A stretch of 64,000 bases of DNA from Strigops habroptila (Eukaryota; Chordata; Aves; Psittaciformes; Psittacidae): positions 72,727,900 through 72,791,899 of the forward strand of contig NC_044277.2 of assembly GCF_004027225.2 (NCBI RefSeq), in the 5' to 3' direction. Below, piece by piece: positions 1-12,800 of the stretch. Within the stretch, counting starts at the first letter, position 1. Each line of letters begins with the position of its first letter. The position numbers and the translations under genes are program-made. The notes below the pieces were generated by a model that had not been told where the DNA came from, searched no databases, and saw only the letters and a list, made by a program, of their open reading frames with translations.

Positions 1-1017
1 CTGCCAGAAGACACAGAATTAATCCCAGAGCTGTCATCCTCTTCCTGTTCTCTTTCTAACCTCTCATCCCCAGGTGTCTCAAAGTCATATGTTTAACTAT
101 CCATCAGCATGTATTACCATTTTCTTTGTCTTGGCATTGACACAAGGTGGGAAGAAAAGTGAAACCGGTCTTTACACTGGCTCATATAAGACACCTTTGG
201 AGACTAGTATTGCTAGGATGCTTGCATATAGCACTTAATTTGACAGGCCAAAAGGCAAATGAGTGGAGAAACCTCTTATATCAGCTCCTTAAATGGTAAA
301 TGCTGTTCGCGTTCATCCTGAGTAACACCTCTCATACCCTCATGCATACATACATCGCTACACAATTGTCTTGTCCTTTAAGTGGCTTTGTCAGTCTCTT
401 TCTGTGGCAATGAGTAAAGGTGTAGGGCATTACTCGCCTGGAAGGTTTAGGTGATTGGAGCTCAACCTGGAAAGTCCTGACTTTAAAGCACTGAGAACAT
501 TTTAGTTTAAACAACAAACCTGTACTTTTTTTTACAAATAAACAGTGGGGGGGGAGTGCCTTTTTTTTGGGGTGGGGGGTAGATTTTTTTTTTTAATTGC
601 TTTATTAACAGAAGTCCAGCTGTGCAGCAAAAGTTCTGAGGTACTCTCTGTATTGAGAAAAAGCACTTTAAATCAGCCTGATGCTTCCTGCTTACACAGA
701 CAACATTGTGCCCAACTGGTATGTGTGGGAAAGTACCTTCAGAGGAGCTAATTAGGAGGCTATCTGTGCACAGAGTACATGGCGCTCTGGAGTACTCTCC
801 CAGACAAATCTACAGGGTGGATGGTTGCATTTAAATATCCTCCAAAGTGCCAAAAACCAATTAGTGCTGGATGTCGGCACAAACAACTGTGAAACACTTG
901 TCAGAATGCAATGGGATTTTTATCACAGAACCTAGCAGCGCTAGATCTGCTATAATGGTAATCATATAAAGTAAAAAATTAAGCTGGCATACTTTGAGTT
1001 CTTCTGTTAGCCCTAGA
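1..1017. other. No gene recognised
   Basis: AT-rich non-coding sequence. The only visible structure is a pair of G and T runs at about 546-595 (GGGGGGGGAG, then T runs). Short open frames have no recognisable product. Confidence 0.6.
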
Positions 1018-1122
1018 GTATGTTACATATATGTTACATATGTTACATATATACATACATATATATACACACATATATACATATATACATATACATATAT
1101 GTAACATATGTATGTTATGTCA
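1018..1122. repeat. TA/CA-rich microsatellite with palindromic ends
   Basis: A run of ACATATAT-like units. The left end contains TGTTACATATAT and the right end ATATATGTAACATATG, so the repeat can fold back on itself across a centre of ATACATACATATATATACAC. Confidence 0.85.
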
Positions 1123-1586
1123 TATTAAAAGGCCTGGCAGAGCAGAAAGGGTAGTTTTAACCTAGTACCATACCAAGAAATTACCTCACCATATGGACTG
1201 GATAAACAGAGTGTCAGGCAGGATCTTAAGCACTTCTTTCCTCAAAAGCCACTCAGAAGTGTGACTTGCTGTTTTAGTTATGTTATTTTTTTGCCATGTT
1301 TGGAGGGATACCATAAGTGAAAAAGAAGCAAACCAATCATATGTACCAACTACAATCCTTTTAATCATTAGAAAAGAGACAAAACATCTGCTGCTGGCCT
1401 CTCTGATACACAAAAAGTCAATGTTTGGAGAGTGATATCACCTCTGAAAGGGGGGATTCTCCTCCATCTAAGTCAATGTTGAAGTACCTTTTATTCTAAT
1501 TAAGATCTGACTTCTGATTTATGTTGTAACCTCATAGTTTGTAGTCAGTCAAGAGATGTCCATCAGTCAGTTCCTCTCTGCTATAA
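1123..1586. other. No gene recognised
   Basis: Non-coding spacer between the microsatellite and the CR1 fragment; I see no motif in it. Confidence 0.6.
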
Positions 1587-1795
1587 TCACAGAATGACAG
1601 AATGGTTAGGGTTAGAAGGGACCTTAAAAATCATCTTGTTCCAACACCCCTGCCATGGGCAGGGACACTTTCCACTAGACCAGGTTGCTCCAAGCCCCAC
1701 CCAACCTGGCCTTGAACACTGCCAGGGATGGTGCAGCCACAACTTCTCCGGGCAACCTGTGCCAGTGCCTCACCACCCTCATAGTGAAAAAATAG
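1587..1795 (-). mobile_element. CR1 LINE 3'-end fragment
   Basis: Reads on the plus strand as the reverse complement of a CR1 3' end: TCACAGAATGACAGAATGG, then GGACCTTAAAAATCATCTTG, CCATGGGCAGGGACACTTTC, ACTAGACCAGGTTGCTCCAA and CACCCAACCTGGCCTTGAAC. The element is therefore on the minus strand, with its 3' tail at 1587. It is only about 200 bases long, as is common for CR1 copies, and its wording differs from the young copies at 57 and 61 kb, so it belongs to another subfamily. Confidence 0.95.
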
Positions 1796-4700
1796 TGTAT
1801 AAAACTCAAATGAAAGAATTGTAAATTAGACAGATGAAGTCAAAACAAGTACTTAAATTTAGTTGATCAGTTGTCTGAAGAACTGCCTCGAGTCAGCAAA
1901 CTGAATCTACATTAACCTTCTACCAAAGGTTACAATCTGCATTATTTTGTTGTTCAGCAGGAAAGTCTGCTGCTATATAAAACAAAAAGACATTACAGTA
2001 TTTTCTTAGACCATTAAAAGAAATAGATAAATGTAATTAATGGGTTTACAAAATTTTTCTCTGTCTCTTTATACTTTGGTGTTGGTATTAAGGTGATACT
2101 CATGTTACAGAAGTAACACTGAAAGAGCGGGTAATATTTCATAATGCTGCCAGGCAGCTTCCTCCTTTGTCATTTTGTTTGTTTACATGAAAAAAGCAGG
2201 GGACTGTGCTGAGAGAGCAAACGAACTGAAGGTGAAATACAAGAAGAGTGCTTTGCTTTGCTTGCTTCATCCAAAAAGAATTTACTTTCCTCCTTCCTTA
2301 GTTTCACAAGAGAGAGAACATCTCTCCAGGGCTCCGCATAATCTGGGTGTTAGCTGCTGCCATCCTTTGCTGGCATAGAAGCTACATTGGCACTGCTGGC
2401 AGCCTCTTCAGTTTGTGCGCACACCCTGTGTCAGGAACTCTGGAAAGATCCTTCCAATTTCAGGTCCTTCCTGTATTCACTACTTCTTCTCAGATATTTA
2501 TTTAGTTGAATTAGCTTTTAATAGAAGTTCAGATTCTGTTTCAAGTTAGTTCAGACATGCCTGTTTTTATAAATAAGTCATTCAAAATGCAGTGTTTGAA
2601 TTTCCACAATTCTTACAGAAATTCTTTAGAGTAAACTGTCCACACAGACATACAAACAGCTCTTAAAAATTCAGAAGAGAGTGTTGCCTATCTTATTTTT
2701 GAAGGTTTGTTGCATAAATAATGCCTTATAGCTAGTTAATCCTCAAATGAATATAAATACTCTGTATTCAAGCAGGTTTTCATTTAATAAATATTGTGAA
2801 TGTTAACATTCTATTAATAATAGTAACAATGAAAAAATATTAATTGTTATAGTTCTAAAAAAATGTTTTTGAAAGATGGATTTATCTTCTCCTAAAAGTT
2901 TCCTAAAACCTTCATTGTGTTTGTAAAAACAACCCTTTTCCACTGAGAGTGTTCTTCAATCTTCAGTAAGGCTCAAACTGATTTTTTTTTGTTGTTATAG
3001 AAAGAGGGATGGGAAAGTGGAAAAGAAAGACTCCTTTCTCTCTCTCTCTTAGGTTTGGATGGCATTGAATATCTGAGTGCTGGCACCTTTGAGATTCCCT
3101 GAAAACAATTTCTTTGTGTTCATTAAAAAAGGGAGAGAGGCTTTTCGCAACAGTATCTTTCTTTTCATTAAACAGTTCTTGCATGTTCTCAGCAGTTCTT
3201 GAGTAGCTACACTCACAGTTTACAGCTTAAAAGCCTGGCAAAACATTTTTTATGAGGATTTGCAACAGGCAGCATTCAGTGCTTTCATTCCAATATGATA
3301 TAAAAATATTTGGATTATTATAGAATATCAGAAATTCTGTAACTGCATTACAGAGCCTATAGCTGGACCTAGAGTTAATAAATAAGGAATTGCAGACAGG
3401 AAAGACTTCTGAAATCTGCTGGCACTGGAAATATTAGGAGAGCACATATTTTGTACAGATTTTATTTATTAGTTTGAAAAAAATTGCTTTGAAAAGCAAG
3501 CAAAATATAAATAAATATGGACTGTTTTCTCCCAGTATAATTTATACGTATCTATCCTTTCAAATTTACTAAAAGTATAGGAGAGTCTCTAGCAACCTCT
3601 ACCTAATTGAAATAATTTTTGTAATTACTCTTCTGGCAGCAATATTAAGATTCGTAATTCGCGATCCCTCCTAATTTGCAAATTCTTACAGAGCAAACAG
3701 GCCAGAATTTGGTTACTTGTAAAATCTCAGTTCAGTTACTTGGAGTTAATGTTCACGATACTCTTTTAGTGCATGATCATATACTGCTTTGTATCTCCAT
3801 TTCAGCTGCAACAGGGCATAGAATAGCTGATTCTTAATTACTTATGTGTTCCTTAGCTCTTTTTGATTTTGCAGAGTATGGCCCCAGGTCTTATTTACTG
3901 CACAACATCCAAATTCTGCTAAAAGATAGAAATATTAACTTCTTCATAGGTTCTTCTATTACAGTTATTACTGTTATCTATGAATAGTCTCACAAAACTC
4001 CTTAGTTTGTTATCCTCACTTTTTGGCTGGAAAACCAAGGCATGGATGCATTAAGGTGAAAATAACCATCAATTTAAAGAGGCCAGTTTGAGACTGTAGC
4101 AGCCTAACTTTTCAGAACATCATTATAAAGCAGCATGTGTTCAAGACCCCACAGCACTGACTTGTCACCGTGAATAGTACCAGTGATGGAAACAGAACGA
4201 AATCCTTTCTCCTAGAACATGTGCTCTCTTGAAGCCACACTTTTTGCAAACATAGTTCTATTTCAGTACTCTCTGAAATTTCATCTTGAGAGGAGGGTTG
4301 AATTTTGAGAATATCAAATGCCTAATTTGAATTTTTTTTTTTTAAATGGTGCTTCAAATGTTTAAAAAGGTGATAGACTACTATTGTGATAATACAAACT
4401 AAAAATTAACTACCCTATTTAAATAATCTGGAATTATTTGTTTAATAAAAATTGTCCCACCAGAAATTATCTAGACTGAGGAATATATAGTGATTTGGAA
4501 CAAATCTGTATTTCAAAATCTTCAAATCTTTTAAAGAATAGAACTTCTCACAGTCTGAATTGTAGTATTTGTCACTTCTGCAAATAAACAGCCTAGCAGT
4601 TCTGGTGCCTATCAGTAGATAATAAACACAATCAAAGAACACCTATGAAAAGTTTGGGTGAATGACCTGCCCAGGATCACACTAAGAACTTTTGGCAGAT

Positions 4701-5045
4701 GTACATTTAGAATCTATTCTCTTGGGTGGATTTCAACATCCTCAGCCAGGAGACCATTACTCATTCTTTTTTCCCCAATTTCTTTTCCATTCTCTATACA
4801 CCTTTCAGCTTTTTCTACAAATGAAGCAGGGATCCTTCAAAAAGTACACCTATTCCATCATGCACCCCTAATTCATCCCAAAAGTAGATTTTGGTGTGCA
4901 AAGAGAAACTGGAATACATGGGAAAAGAGAAAACATAATCATACAGTTCAAATTCTTTTCATGTTTCATGTATGGGGATGAAATCCTCAACAAGCCAAGG
5001 AAACGTGGTTTAGATAAAACTACTGAGTAGCAGATGAAAAACTTA
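1796..5045. other. No gene recognised
   Basis: About 3.2 kb of AT-rich DNA. Notable only for a CT-rich stretch at about 3028-3050 and a T run at about 4332-4342. The open frame at 4658-4981 on the plus strand has no recognisable product. Confidence 0.6.
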
Positions 5046-5048
5046 CTA

Positions 5049-5462
5049 GAAAGCTGGATCCATTATCTGGGGCTGAAAGAAAGGTGCAGTTTGGTGCGGA
5101 TGAGTGCCAACTGAAGTAGGATCATTCAGATGTAAAAATACAAAACAAGGAAGGTTCCAGACCCATGTCCTTGAGACTTCATCGTACTTCAGTTCCAACC
5201 TGCACTCCTCAGACTTCCCATCCTGGCTCCAGTTTAATGGCCGCAGCATTCCCACTTCACCCGTATCCGGGGTCCTCATCACAGGCTTGCCCCGTGTTGC
5301 CCGGAGCAGGGGCATTTGATCAGCCACTGCCTTTTCCACAGTACTGGCCCAGTATTTTGTCCTTCCCTGAATGCTCACAACTCCCCCTATGTTGTCAGAT
5401 TTGTTGAGCAAGTAACGAGTACACCTCTCATGAAAAAGGTGTTGCTCTTCCCAAACAGTATT
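5049..5462 (-). CDS. Unassigned open frame, possible internal exon
   Basis: A minus-strand frame of 138 codons with no stop, in a patch richer in GC and CpG than its surroundings. Parts read GRTKYWASTVEKAV, QMPLLRATRGKPVMRTPDTG and LNWSQDGKSEECRLELKYDE, a hydrophilic composition that looks more protein-like than neighbouring chance frames. I do not recognise the family. There is no in-frame ATG before the Met of QMPLL, so as a whole it would have to be an internal exon. The frame stays open to a GTAAGT donor-like sequence at 5041-5046, and the terminating TAG straddles that junction. No convincing acceptor was seen; frames also overlap on the plus strand. It may be an exon of an unknown gene or non-coding RNA, a retrocopy, an old mobile element, or chance. 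Confidence 0.25.
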
Positions 5463-5465
5463 TCA

Positions 5466-6805
5466 CTCCCTTACTTCAAAACGTGAAGTGAGAGGACTAT
5501 TACAAGTAAAGCCATCATATTGATTACTCAAAAGAGATAAAAAGAAATTTGAATTTTTCTCTGGCCTCAGTCCCAAATGTCTTAAGGTTGTTTTGTCTGA
5601 AGCAGATCCTGAATGGACATTTCAGCTTATCTATAACCAAATACATGAACATCTGAATTGGAAGGTAACTTCAGAGCTTCCTGTGCTTCTGGCAAAACTT
5701 AAAGTATCTTTCTATTGTGCTCTCTGTTCCCACTTCTCAAAGATTATTAAAGAGGTATTTCTTAAAGAGGTATTTCTACCTTAGTATGTTGCATGTAATT
5801 TAACTGAAGCAGGAGAGGTGTGTGCATAATCAATTAGTAAATGTGTAAACAGTGTGACACTGATGCACATGTTGGAGAGAGAAGCTGGAAATTCAACAAT
5901 TTAATTATTTAACTGCGACTCCCCGTATCTTACACTCTCTGTCACAGTAGAATTCAGAATGGCATTTTTCACTTGTCACTTCATTCCTGCAAGCTTTTCC
6001 TGAGCTGATATACATCTATATGTATGCAGCAGGAATGAACAAAGGTAATATCAGAAAGAATCATCAAGACCCAACTGAACACTACAGCTGCTTTAATTGC
6101 CTTACAGTGTAAGATGACTAACTCTTGGTCTTAATGCCTTGTTGAATACACAAGTGGATTCCTTTTCATTATTGCAACTACTGTGTCACAGAGAACATAC
6201 TTTGATTTCAACTTAGTTTACAGACTGGACACCAGGTGAATGTTCATATATATGGCTGCAATTCACCACCCATAAGTTCAGCTGCTTCAAAGGCAGGCCT
6301 TTCCAAAACTAGAGTGTAGCTTCTCATATACCTTGTTTGCAGTTATATGGTATATCCCAAGGCTTTCTGAAATAATGGTAGTACGTTATTCTTCAGCCAT
6401 CTCTTATCCTTGATGGTTTCCCATGAAATGAATAAATGTTTGTGTAAGCAATAAATTTGCTTATTTTCCCTGTGTGTTTCTGAGTACTTCTGGCTGCTCT
6501 GTATTCTTTGTGGAGGAAGTGGCCCATCAATTTAGATGGCTTCTTATCTGTATCATTCATTCACTTTACAGTTAACTTATGATTATATTCTTCATACACT
6601 GTGTTGGCAAGTATAGTCACTGATTTATGAAACTTCAGCCTTTATCCTTTGCTGGAAAAAAAGTATAAAATAAATGTTTCAAATAAATTTCAAAATCCTT
6701 GGCAACATCATAACAGTGATAAAGACAAAGTTTTTACCAGCCTTTGTCTCCCATACACACACTTCACCAATTTGTTTCTTTCGAGTCCCTTAGTACAGAG
6801 TTGGG
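5466..6805. other. No gene recognised
   Basis: AT-rich spacer. An exact 15-base tandem duplication (TAAAGAGGTATTTCT twice) lies at 5748-5777. Confidence 0.6.
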
Positions 6806-6832
6806 AAATACTGTACTGTTAGTACAGTATTT
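6806..6832. repeat. Perfect 12-bp inverted repeat
   Basis: AAATACTGTACT at 6806-6817, a three-base centre GTT, then AGTACAGTATTT at 6821-6832. Further copies of the parts lie beside it: TAGTACAG at about 6791 and TTGGGAAA on both flanks. Confidence 0.9.
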
Positions 6833-9800
6833 GGGAAAATATCATTGGCTTTCATTATGCAGGTTCAGTTCCATCCTCTAGTTAATCTATCACTCTTACA
6901 GAGCTGTATATCTAAATAGCATAACAAATACACATATCTATCAAATATTTTGTTTTGTTGTGCAAGCAAAAGAACCTGGTGTAGAATTTGACTTCTGTTC
7001 TGTATAATAACTTAAAACAGCATGTAAAGGACTTATGATACTAACAATACAGTGTTGTTCACTCAAAAGGAAACTTTTTCATACAGAAAATCTGCACACT
7101 CAGGTGGATAATTAAAGCTGGGAAAGGTGCAATGTTGGACATTTGTTTTACAGCTAATCTGTTAGGACCATGTATACTTAATATTTCAAAGGAAGATTCT
7201 GTTATGTCTCTTTCATCACTTTCAACATACCCCAAGGCTGCTGTCATCCCCTTCTAAAAGACAGTAACTGTGGTAGATCAAAGTCCTTGTAACCAGTGAA
7301 ACTAGAACTTACATCAAGGCATAATATTTTTAGAAGAAACTCAAACAGTATAGACATAGTTTCATTTGTTTTTATTTCCTATCCATTTCTATACTTCTAA
7401 TATTATTCTTCCCTTCATTCTTCCACCCACCCACAAATACATCAGGATTGGCAATGGGAAAATATTGCATAATTTGCATAAATATGGGGCAAAGATTTCC
7501 CTCTTCAAACAGGTATAATTTTCTGTGAACCGATTATCATTCTTTGCAGACAAGATAAAAACTCAATATAAATGAACAAGTCCTAGGTAATGTTACATCA
7601 GGAGAAGGTGTTCAGTGCTCTGAGGTTTAAACTTTAATGGGAGTACTGACTGTGATGCCAAGCCCTGGTGAACACAGTAGCAGTTAGAGCACACAGGGAT
7701 TAGGTAGCAAAAAGAACTCTTATGCGGGCTGGCCAGACTTGAAGTTCAATCAGGACATTCATGCGTACTGGAGCAGGTGGGAAGTAAGAAATCAGCAGCT
7801 GGTTTCTATGACTGATTTTGATTCACTGTAAAACACAACAATATATTTTTAGCTTTGTAACTAGCTGCTGCTTCCACCAAAATCTGGAGGAGACAGGAGG
7901 TTGCCCTGTGGCTGGCAGGCTGTCTCTGAACCTGGCCCAGTGTGGGGTGCCTTCTGGGGTGGGTAATTTGTAATTCATCATTTGCTCAGTGCTGTGTCCA
8001 TTAAATGTCCACTTAAGAAAAGCAAATCAAACATATTCTAGTGAAAACTAATGTAGATATTTCATTGCAGCTTAATCATATTTCGTATCTTAATCTACTA
8101 CATCGCATGGTCTGACTACATCACACAGCAATAGTACAGACTCTCTTGGGATAGTTGTCTGGGTTACATTTTCTTGAAGTCCTATTGAACTTTGGGCAGC
8201 CTCAACCTCATAAGCAGGCTGAATTGCTTTCCTCAGCTTGATTCTCCTCAGGGTTTTTACCTCCTTGGAGAAGTTATAAAACAAAGTTATTTTAAGGGGG
8301 AAAATGCCAGAAAAGAAAGAAAACAGCCAAGAAATTAAAGGAAAAGACTTGTCAGGCTTTGAGTTCCTGGGTATACCTAATGTTTTGAAACTTCTTGCTA
8401 CCGAAGTTCATGAATGCATGGGTTGAAAAAGCAACCAAGCAAAGCCATGAGAGAGGAATCCTACTGAGACTTTTCAATCCAAAGACAACTCTGTCCCAGG
8501 AAGTCCCTGACAAGTTGCTTGCTGGAGGCTGAGAAGGTGTGATGGGAAAGTAACGTTACACATTGGCCTTGCCCCTGTGCTGTAGCCAAAGCATCCGCTG
8601 TTGGCCATCATCAGCTGCAGAAACAGCAGTGTAGCTGGCCCTCTGGGCAGTCAGTACAGATGGATCATGGATTCAGGCAAACAAACATGCATACATACAG
8701 AGAGAATATTGGTTTGATTCAAAATTAAACCAAGAACTAAAAAAACCCCATACCATAGTCTTTACTTTCAAGGTCTCTTGTGACTGGCCAAAGGCTAAGT
8801 ATAGGAATAAATCACTGGTGGAAGACTTAAAAAAACAAGAAATGACTCTAGGCAAACTTGATAATTTTTTGTTTAAGAAAATTGGTAGCAAAGCTGGAAG
8901 GGTCTATGAAATTTGTTATCATTGAAATCATGTTTGAAAATGAATTCATATCCACTCTGTGTAAGATCACTGGCATATAACTGAAAACTCTGCACACAAA
9001 GGCACTTGACAGGAAGGAATGTAATGCAGGGGGAAACATGCATTGGGAGTATGGCAAGTTAGCCTTAGTGATTTATGGAATAGAACAAATAAAAACCTTA
9101 ATGAAATTCACTCAGAACAAATGGACAGAAATTGCAAATACCTCTGAGAGCAGAGGAATAATACAAAGGGAACTAGAAGTTTCCAAAGTGTGAGAAAATA
9201 CAGGAAGATTCAAGCAGAAAAACTGTGAGGTAATACAATCAGAAATTATCTGAAACTTAGCTATTCAGTCAAAGAAGAGAGAAATCTGGAGAGGAGTGTA
9301 GCGTATTGCAGAGGAAAAGACAGGTGTTGAACTGAACTCCCAGTAACTGAAAAAAAAAAAAAAAAAAAAATCTCTTATTTTTTCTCAGTTTGACTCTAAA
9401 TTTCATTTTGAAGTTCAGTTCAATGTTTTCCTGAACCAAAACCAAACAAAATGAAATATTTCTTCTCACCATTCAAAATGCTTCACTAAAAACTGACATG
9501 GAGCAGTGAATATTTTAACCTTTGAAAGAGGTTTACACTAAGCTTGAACATGAGCTATTTCCCTCAAGTACAATATTTCTTTTTCGCAGTACTGGTCAAG
9601 TCGTGTTTGTGGAACCTTATCTGTTGAGATAGGAAGATCTTGGCTTTAAGTAGTCAACCTAGATGCTTTCTTGTTTATTGCAGAATCAGCACATGACTAG
9701 CAGGAGGAACACAGGAATCAAAACAAAATGAAACAAAGCCAAAGACTTGCAGTTTCAGACAACACTGCCTGTAGTCACCTAGCTTACGTGTAGACCTTCC

Positions 9801-12800
9801 TGACAGGACTCTCTGAAGCTGACCGAACAGCACTCTGTCCGGGGTGTGTAATGGGTATGTCTTCACACCCTTGGAATCTTTCATCAGATACATTTACTGC
9901 TTTGAAAAGATGTAATTTCTTGGTTCACTGTGGAATTTAGTCGTGTTGGTTGCAAATGGGTTTTCCCACACTCCATATCTGATCATTGCCAAGCAAGGAA
10001 TGGCAGCTGAGCCAACATGGGAACGTGCAGTGCATTAAAATTTCCTCTGCACTCGAGGAATGAGGAGGCCAGCATCTGTCTTCCATGTTCCTTGTAGCAT
10101 GTTCCCCTTCAACGTGCCACAGCAGATCCTCTGACATGAGCTCACTGTAAGTTCATGGAGTGGAGGACAGTAGAGGAAAGCTTTATCTCATGTTGGCAAG
10201 AGGGCTGTATCACACAGGAGAGGACCCTGTGGCCCACATGTCCCCATCCGGACACCTTTCGAGATATTGTCCATTATGATGAGATGGTGCTTCAGTCTGG
10301 ATCCCAAATTCCAGCAAGATCAGAGTGACAGGAGAACAGAAGGGTTGTCAGCAAGCATGGAGACCAACATCACTATCTCCAGCCCTCTGGACCTGCTGTA
10401 TTCTAAAGTTTTTCAGCACTTGGATGATCTGTGATTGCTGTTAATTCAACCGAGGCGATACTCAAAACAACTGAGCTGACAGATAAAGCAAAAATTTGTA
10501 TCTCTTTGTCTCCTCCCCTGCACTTCCATGGTTCCACAGGACTTCCATAATCCAGAAAGCTCAAAATAAATTATTTGCTACATAACTCAAAGCAAAAGGG
10601 ATGAAATACCTGTACTCATTATTTTCTCCAAGTTCTTGGATGAAGTACGAACTGGAAAAATCTACACTTTTCACAAATGTCAATTACAGCATTGGCCTTT
10701 AAGCATCCTCACAAATCTTTTCACTTTCATTTTCCTTTTCCTACAAAGTAAAAGTACCTTTGGAAAGTCAGGTAGCTGATTTCCAGTGCGAACTATTCAC
10801 ATCCATTGGAAAAGACCAGGTCAATTATCAGTCTATAATTTGTTTTTATGAGAAATTAATGAATCCCAAATCAACTCAAACTGCTTCTAAACCAAAAAGT
10901 TTATCAATTCAGTTCCATGATTTAGGAATCCAATGCATTAAAGGAATGGGTGCACACATAACAGATAATTCAGTAAAGACCTAGCAAATCGTGAACATTG
11001 CCATTCTGAACTGAGCTATCTTTTGTACACTTTCCTAGAGCAGAGCCAGAATGCTCTTACACGACTGAGGATGCATATGAAGATAGTTAAACAGAATAAA
11101 AAGAAGACTACACACTTAGCTTCCAGTGGCTGAGGACATTATTGGCTTCAAGGACTCCTTATATCCCACTATTCCTGCCTCTCATTCAACATTCAAATGT
11201 TCCTTTATTTTTGAGCTTCCTATATCACACTACCACTCTTTCATTTTCTCTTCCTTAACTAACTAGACTGTAAACTCTGCCCATCTTTTCTGCCTTGTCC
11301 TATTCTATCCTTTCCAATAGCTCTGATTATGTACATTCCCCCCATACAAAAACCCTGTATCTTTCCTGCTTGAATACAGGTGGAATTTAGGCCACCAAAT
11401 ACTCTGTAATCCTCCCTCTCCTCTTTTTTCATATACTTTCCATGTTACCCTTATTGCTGTTTGGGAAACAGTCCTTCTTAATACATATTGATCATTTTGG
11501 AGAGATCAGCAGAACTGAAAGCTGAACACATTTACAGCAGAAAGTGCTCTTACTGCTGCCAACAGTTCTTTGTCTTGCTAAGAGTCAGAGAAAGGACTAA
11601 AACCATGGCTCTACTAAATACTTGCAGAGGCACACCTCTTTCCTGCTCATTTGGTGTCCGATTGACAACACACTCAGCAGGTTTCCCTTGAAAATGCAAT
11701 ATTGTCTTGGGTGTGGAAATTAATATAACGAAGTGACAAAAAACTTTCATCACATATATTGTAACAAAGAACTGTTGCCAAGGTTAATGTCATCTGTGGA
11801 TGTCAAAGTGACAATTCTTTGATAGATAAGGCAGACTAAAATATTGATATTTCCACTGTGGGAATAATTTTATAAGACCACATAAATGGAACAGTTATCT
11901 TAGCAGGTACTCTTCTATCCTAAGATCTCTTTAGCCATGTTAACTAAATGTCAGAAAATTATTCAAAGAGAATTTATGAGACTAACATACGATGATTCTG
12001 GTTCTATAAAAAATTAAATTTCTATTACAAGTACTTAGGCAAAAATTTTTCACTCAAGTCACTGCTTTTTCTGATTTTGTACAGATTAAATTACTTAAAT
12101 TGATGAGGATGCATTCTTCTATTTCAACATGAAACATAGGACATTAGAAGGTGTCTTTTTTGCACAGTGCTAAAATAGTTACTCCCAAGGGATTTACTAA
12201 GGTCATTTAGAAACTATATCATAATTTTCAGGAACCACTAAGTGAATAAATGAATAAAACAGACTATTTTGGAAAATCACAGAGCACAGTAAAATATTTT
12301 TCCTTTCACTAGGCTGATTATGAAGGATAAATACTGTCACTTTCTTGGATCAAGTTTGGGTATCCTTCACGTGCACAGTAGTTCCTGTATCTTCCTACCT
12401 GAAGTCCTCTGTGGAACTGCTCCTGCTTAAAGCTTTGCTCTCTGCAGTGATGCTGTAAGAATATGGTCCTTTGTTGAGATTTTTTAGGTTATATTTGCTT
12501 CTATCACACAACACTAAGAAACTTAATTTTCTGTGTTGGAAGAGCTTGAGTCTACTGTGTTGGCAGTATGTAAGCTCAGAGTGAGAAACTAATAGATTTC
12601 TATCCCTGTTTCTAGCCAAGATCCTGAGGTATTTGCAACTGATTTCAAAGAGGCCAGTTTTTCTGAAGATTAATTCTATGTTCCAAATCATACGATAGTG
12701 GGAAAATATAGAGTAAAAGACAAAAAGCCATGGGACTTTAAGCATGGTGGCCTTTTGTCAGGAGGATGAAATTCAGCCTTGGAAGAAGGGGAACCTAAAG

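Noticed and set aside
12395..12745. Minus-strand open frame of 116 codons
   Set aside because: No recognisable domain; the start and length are within what chance gives in 64 kb.
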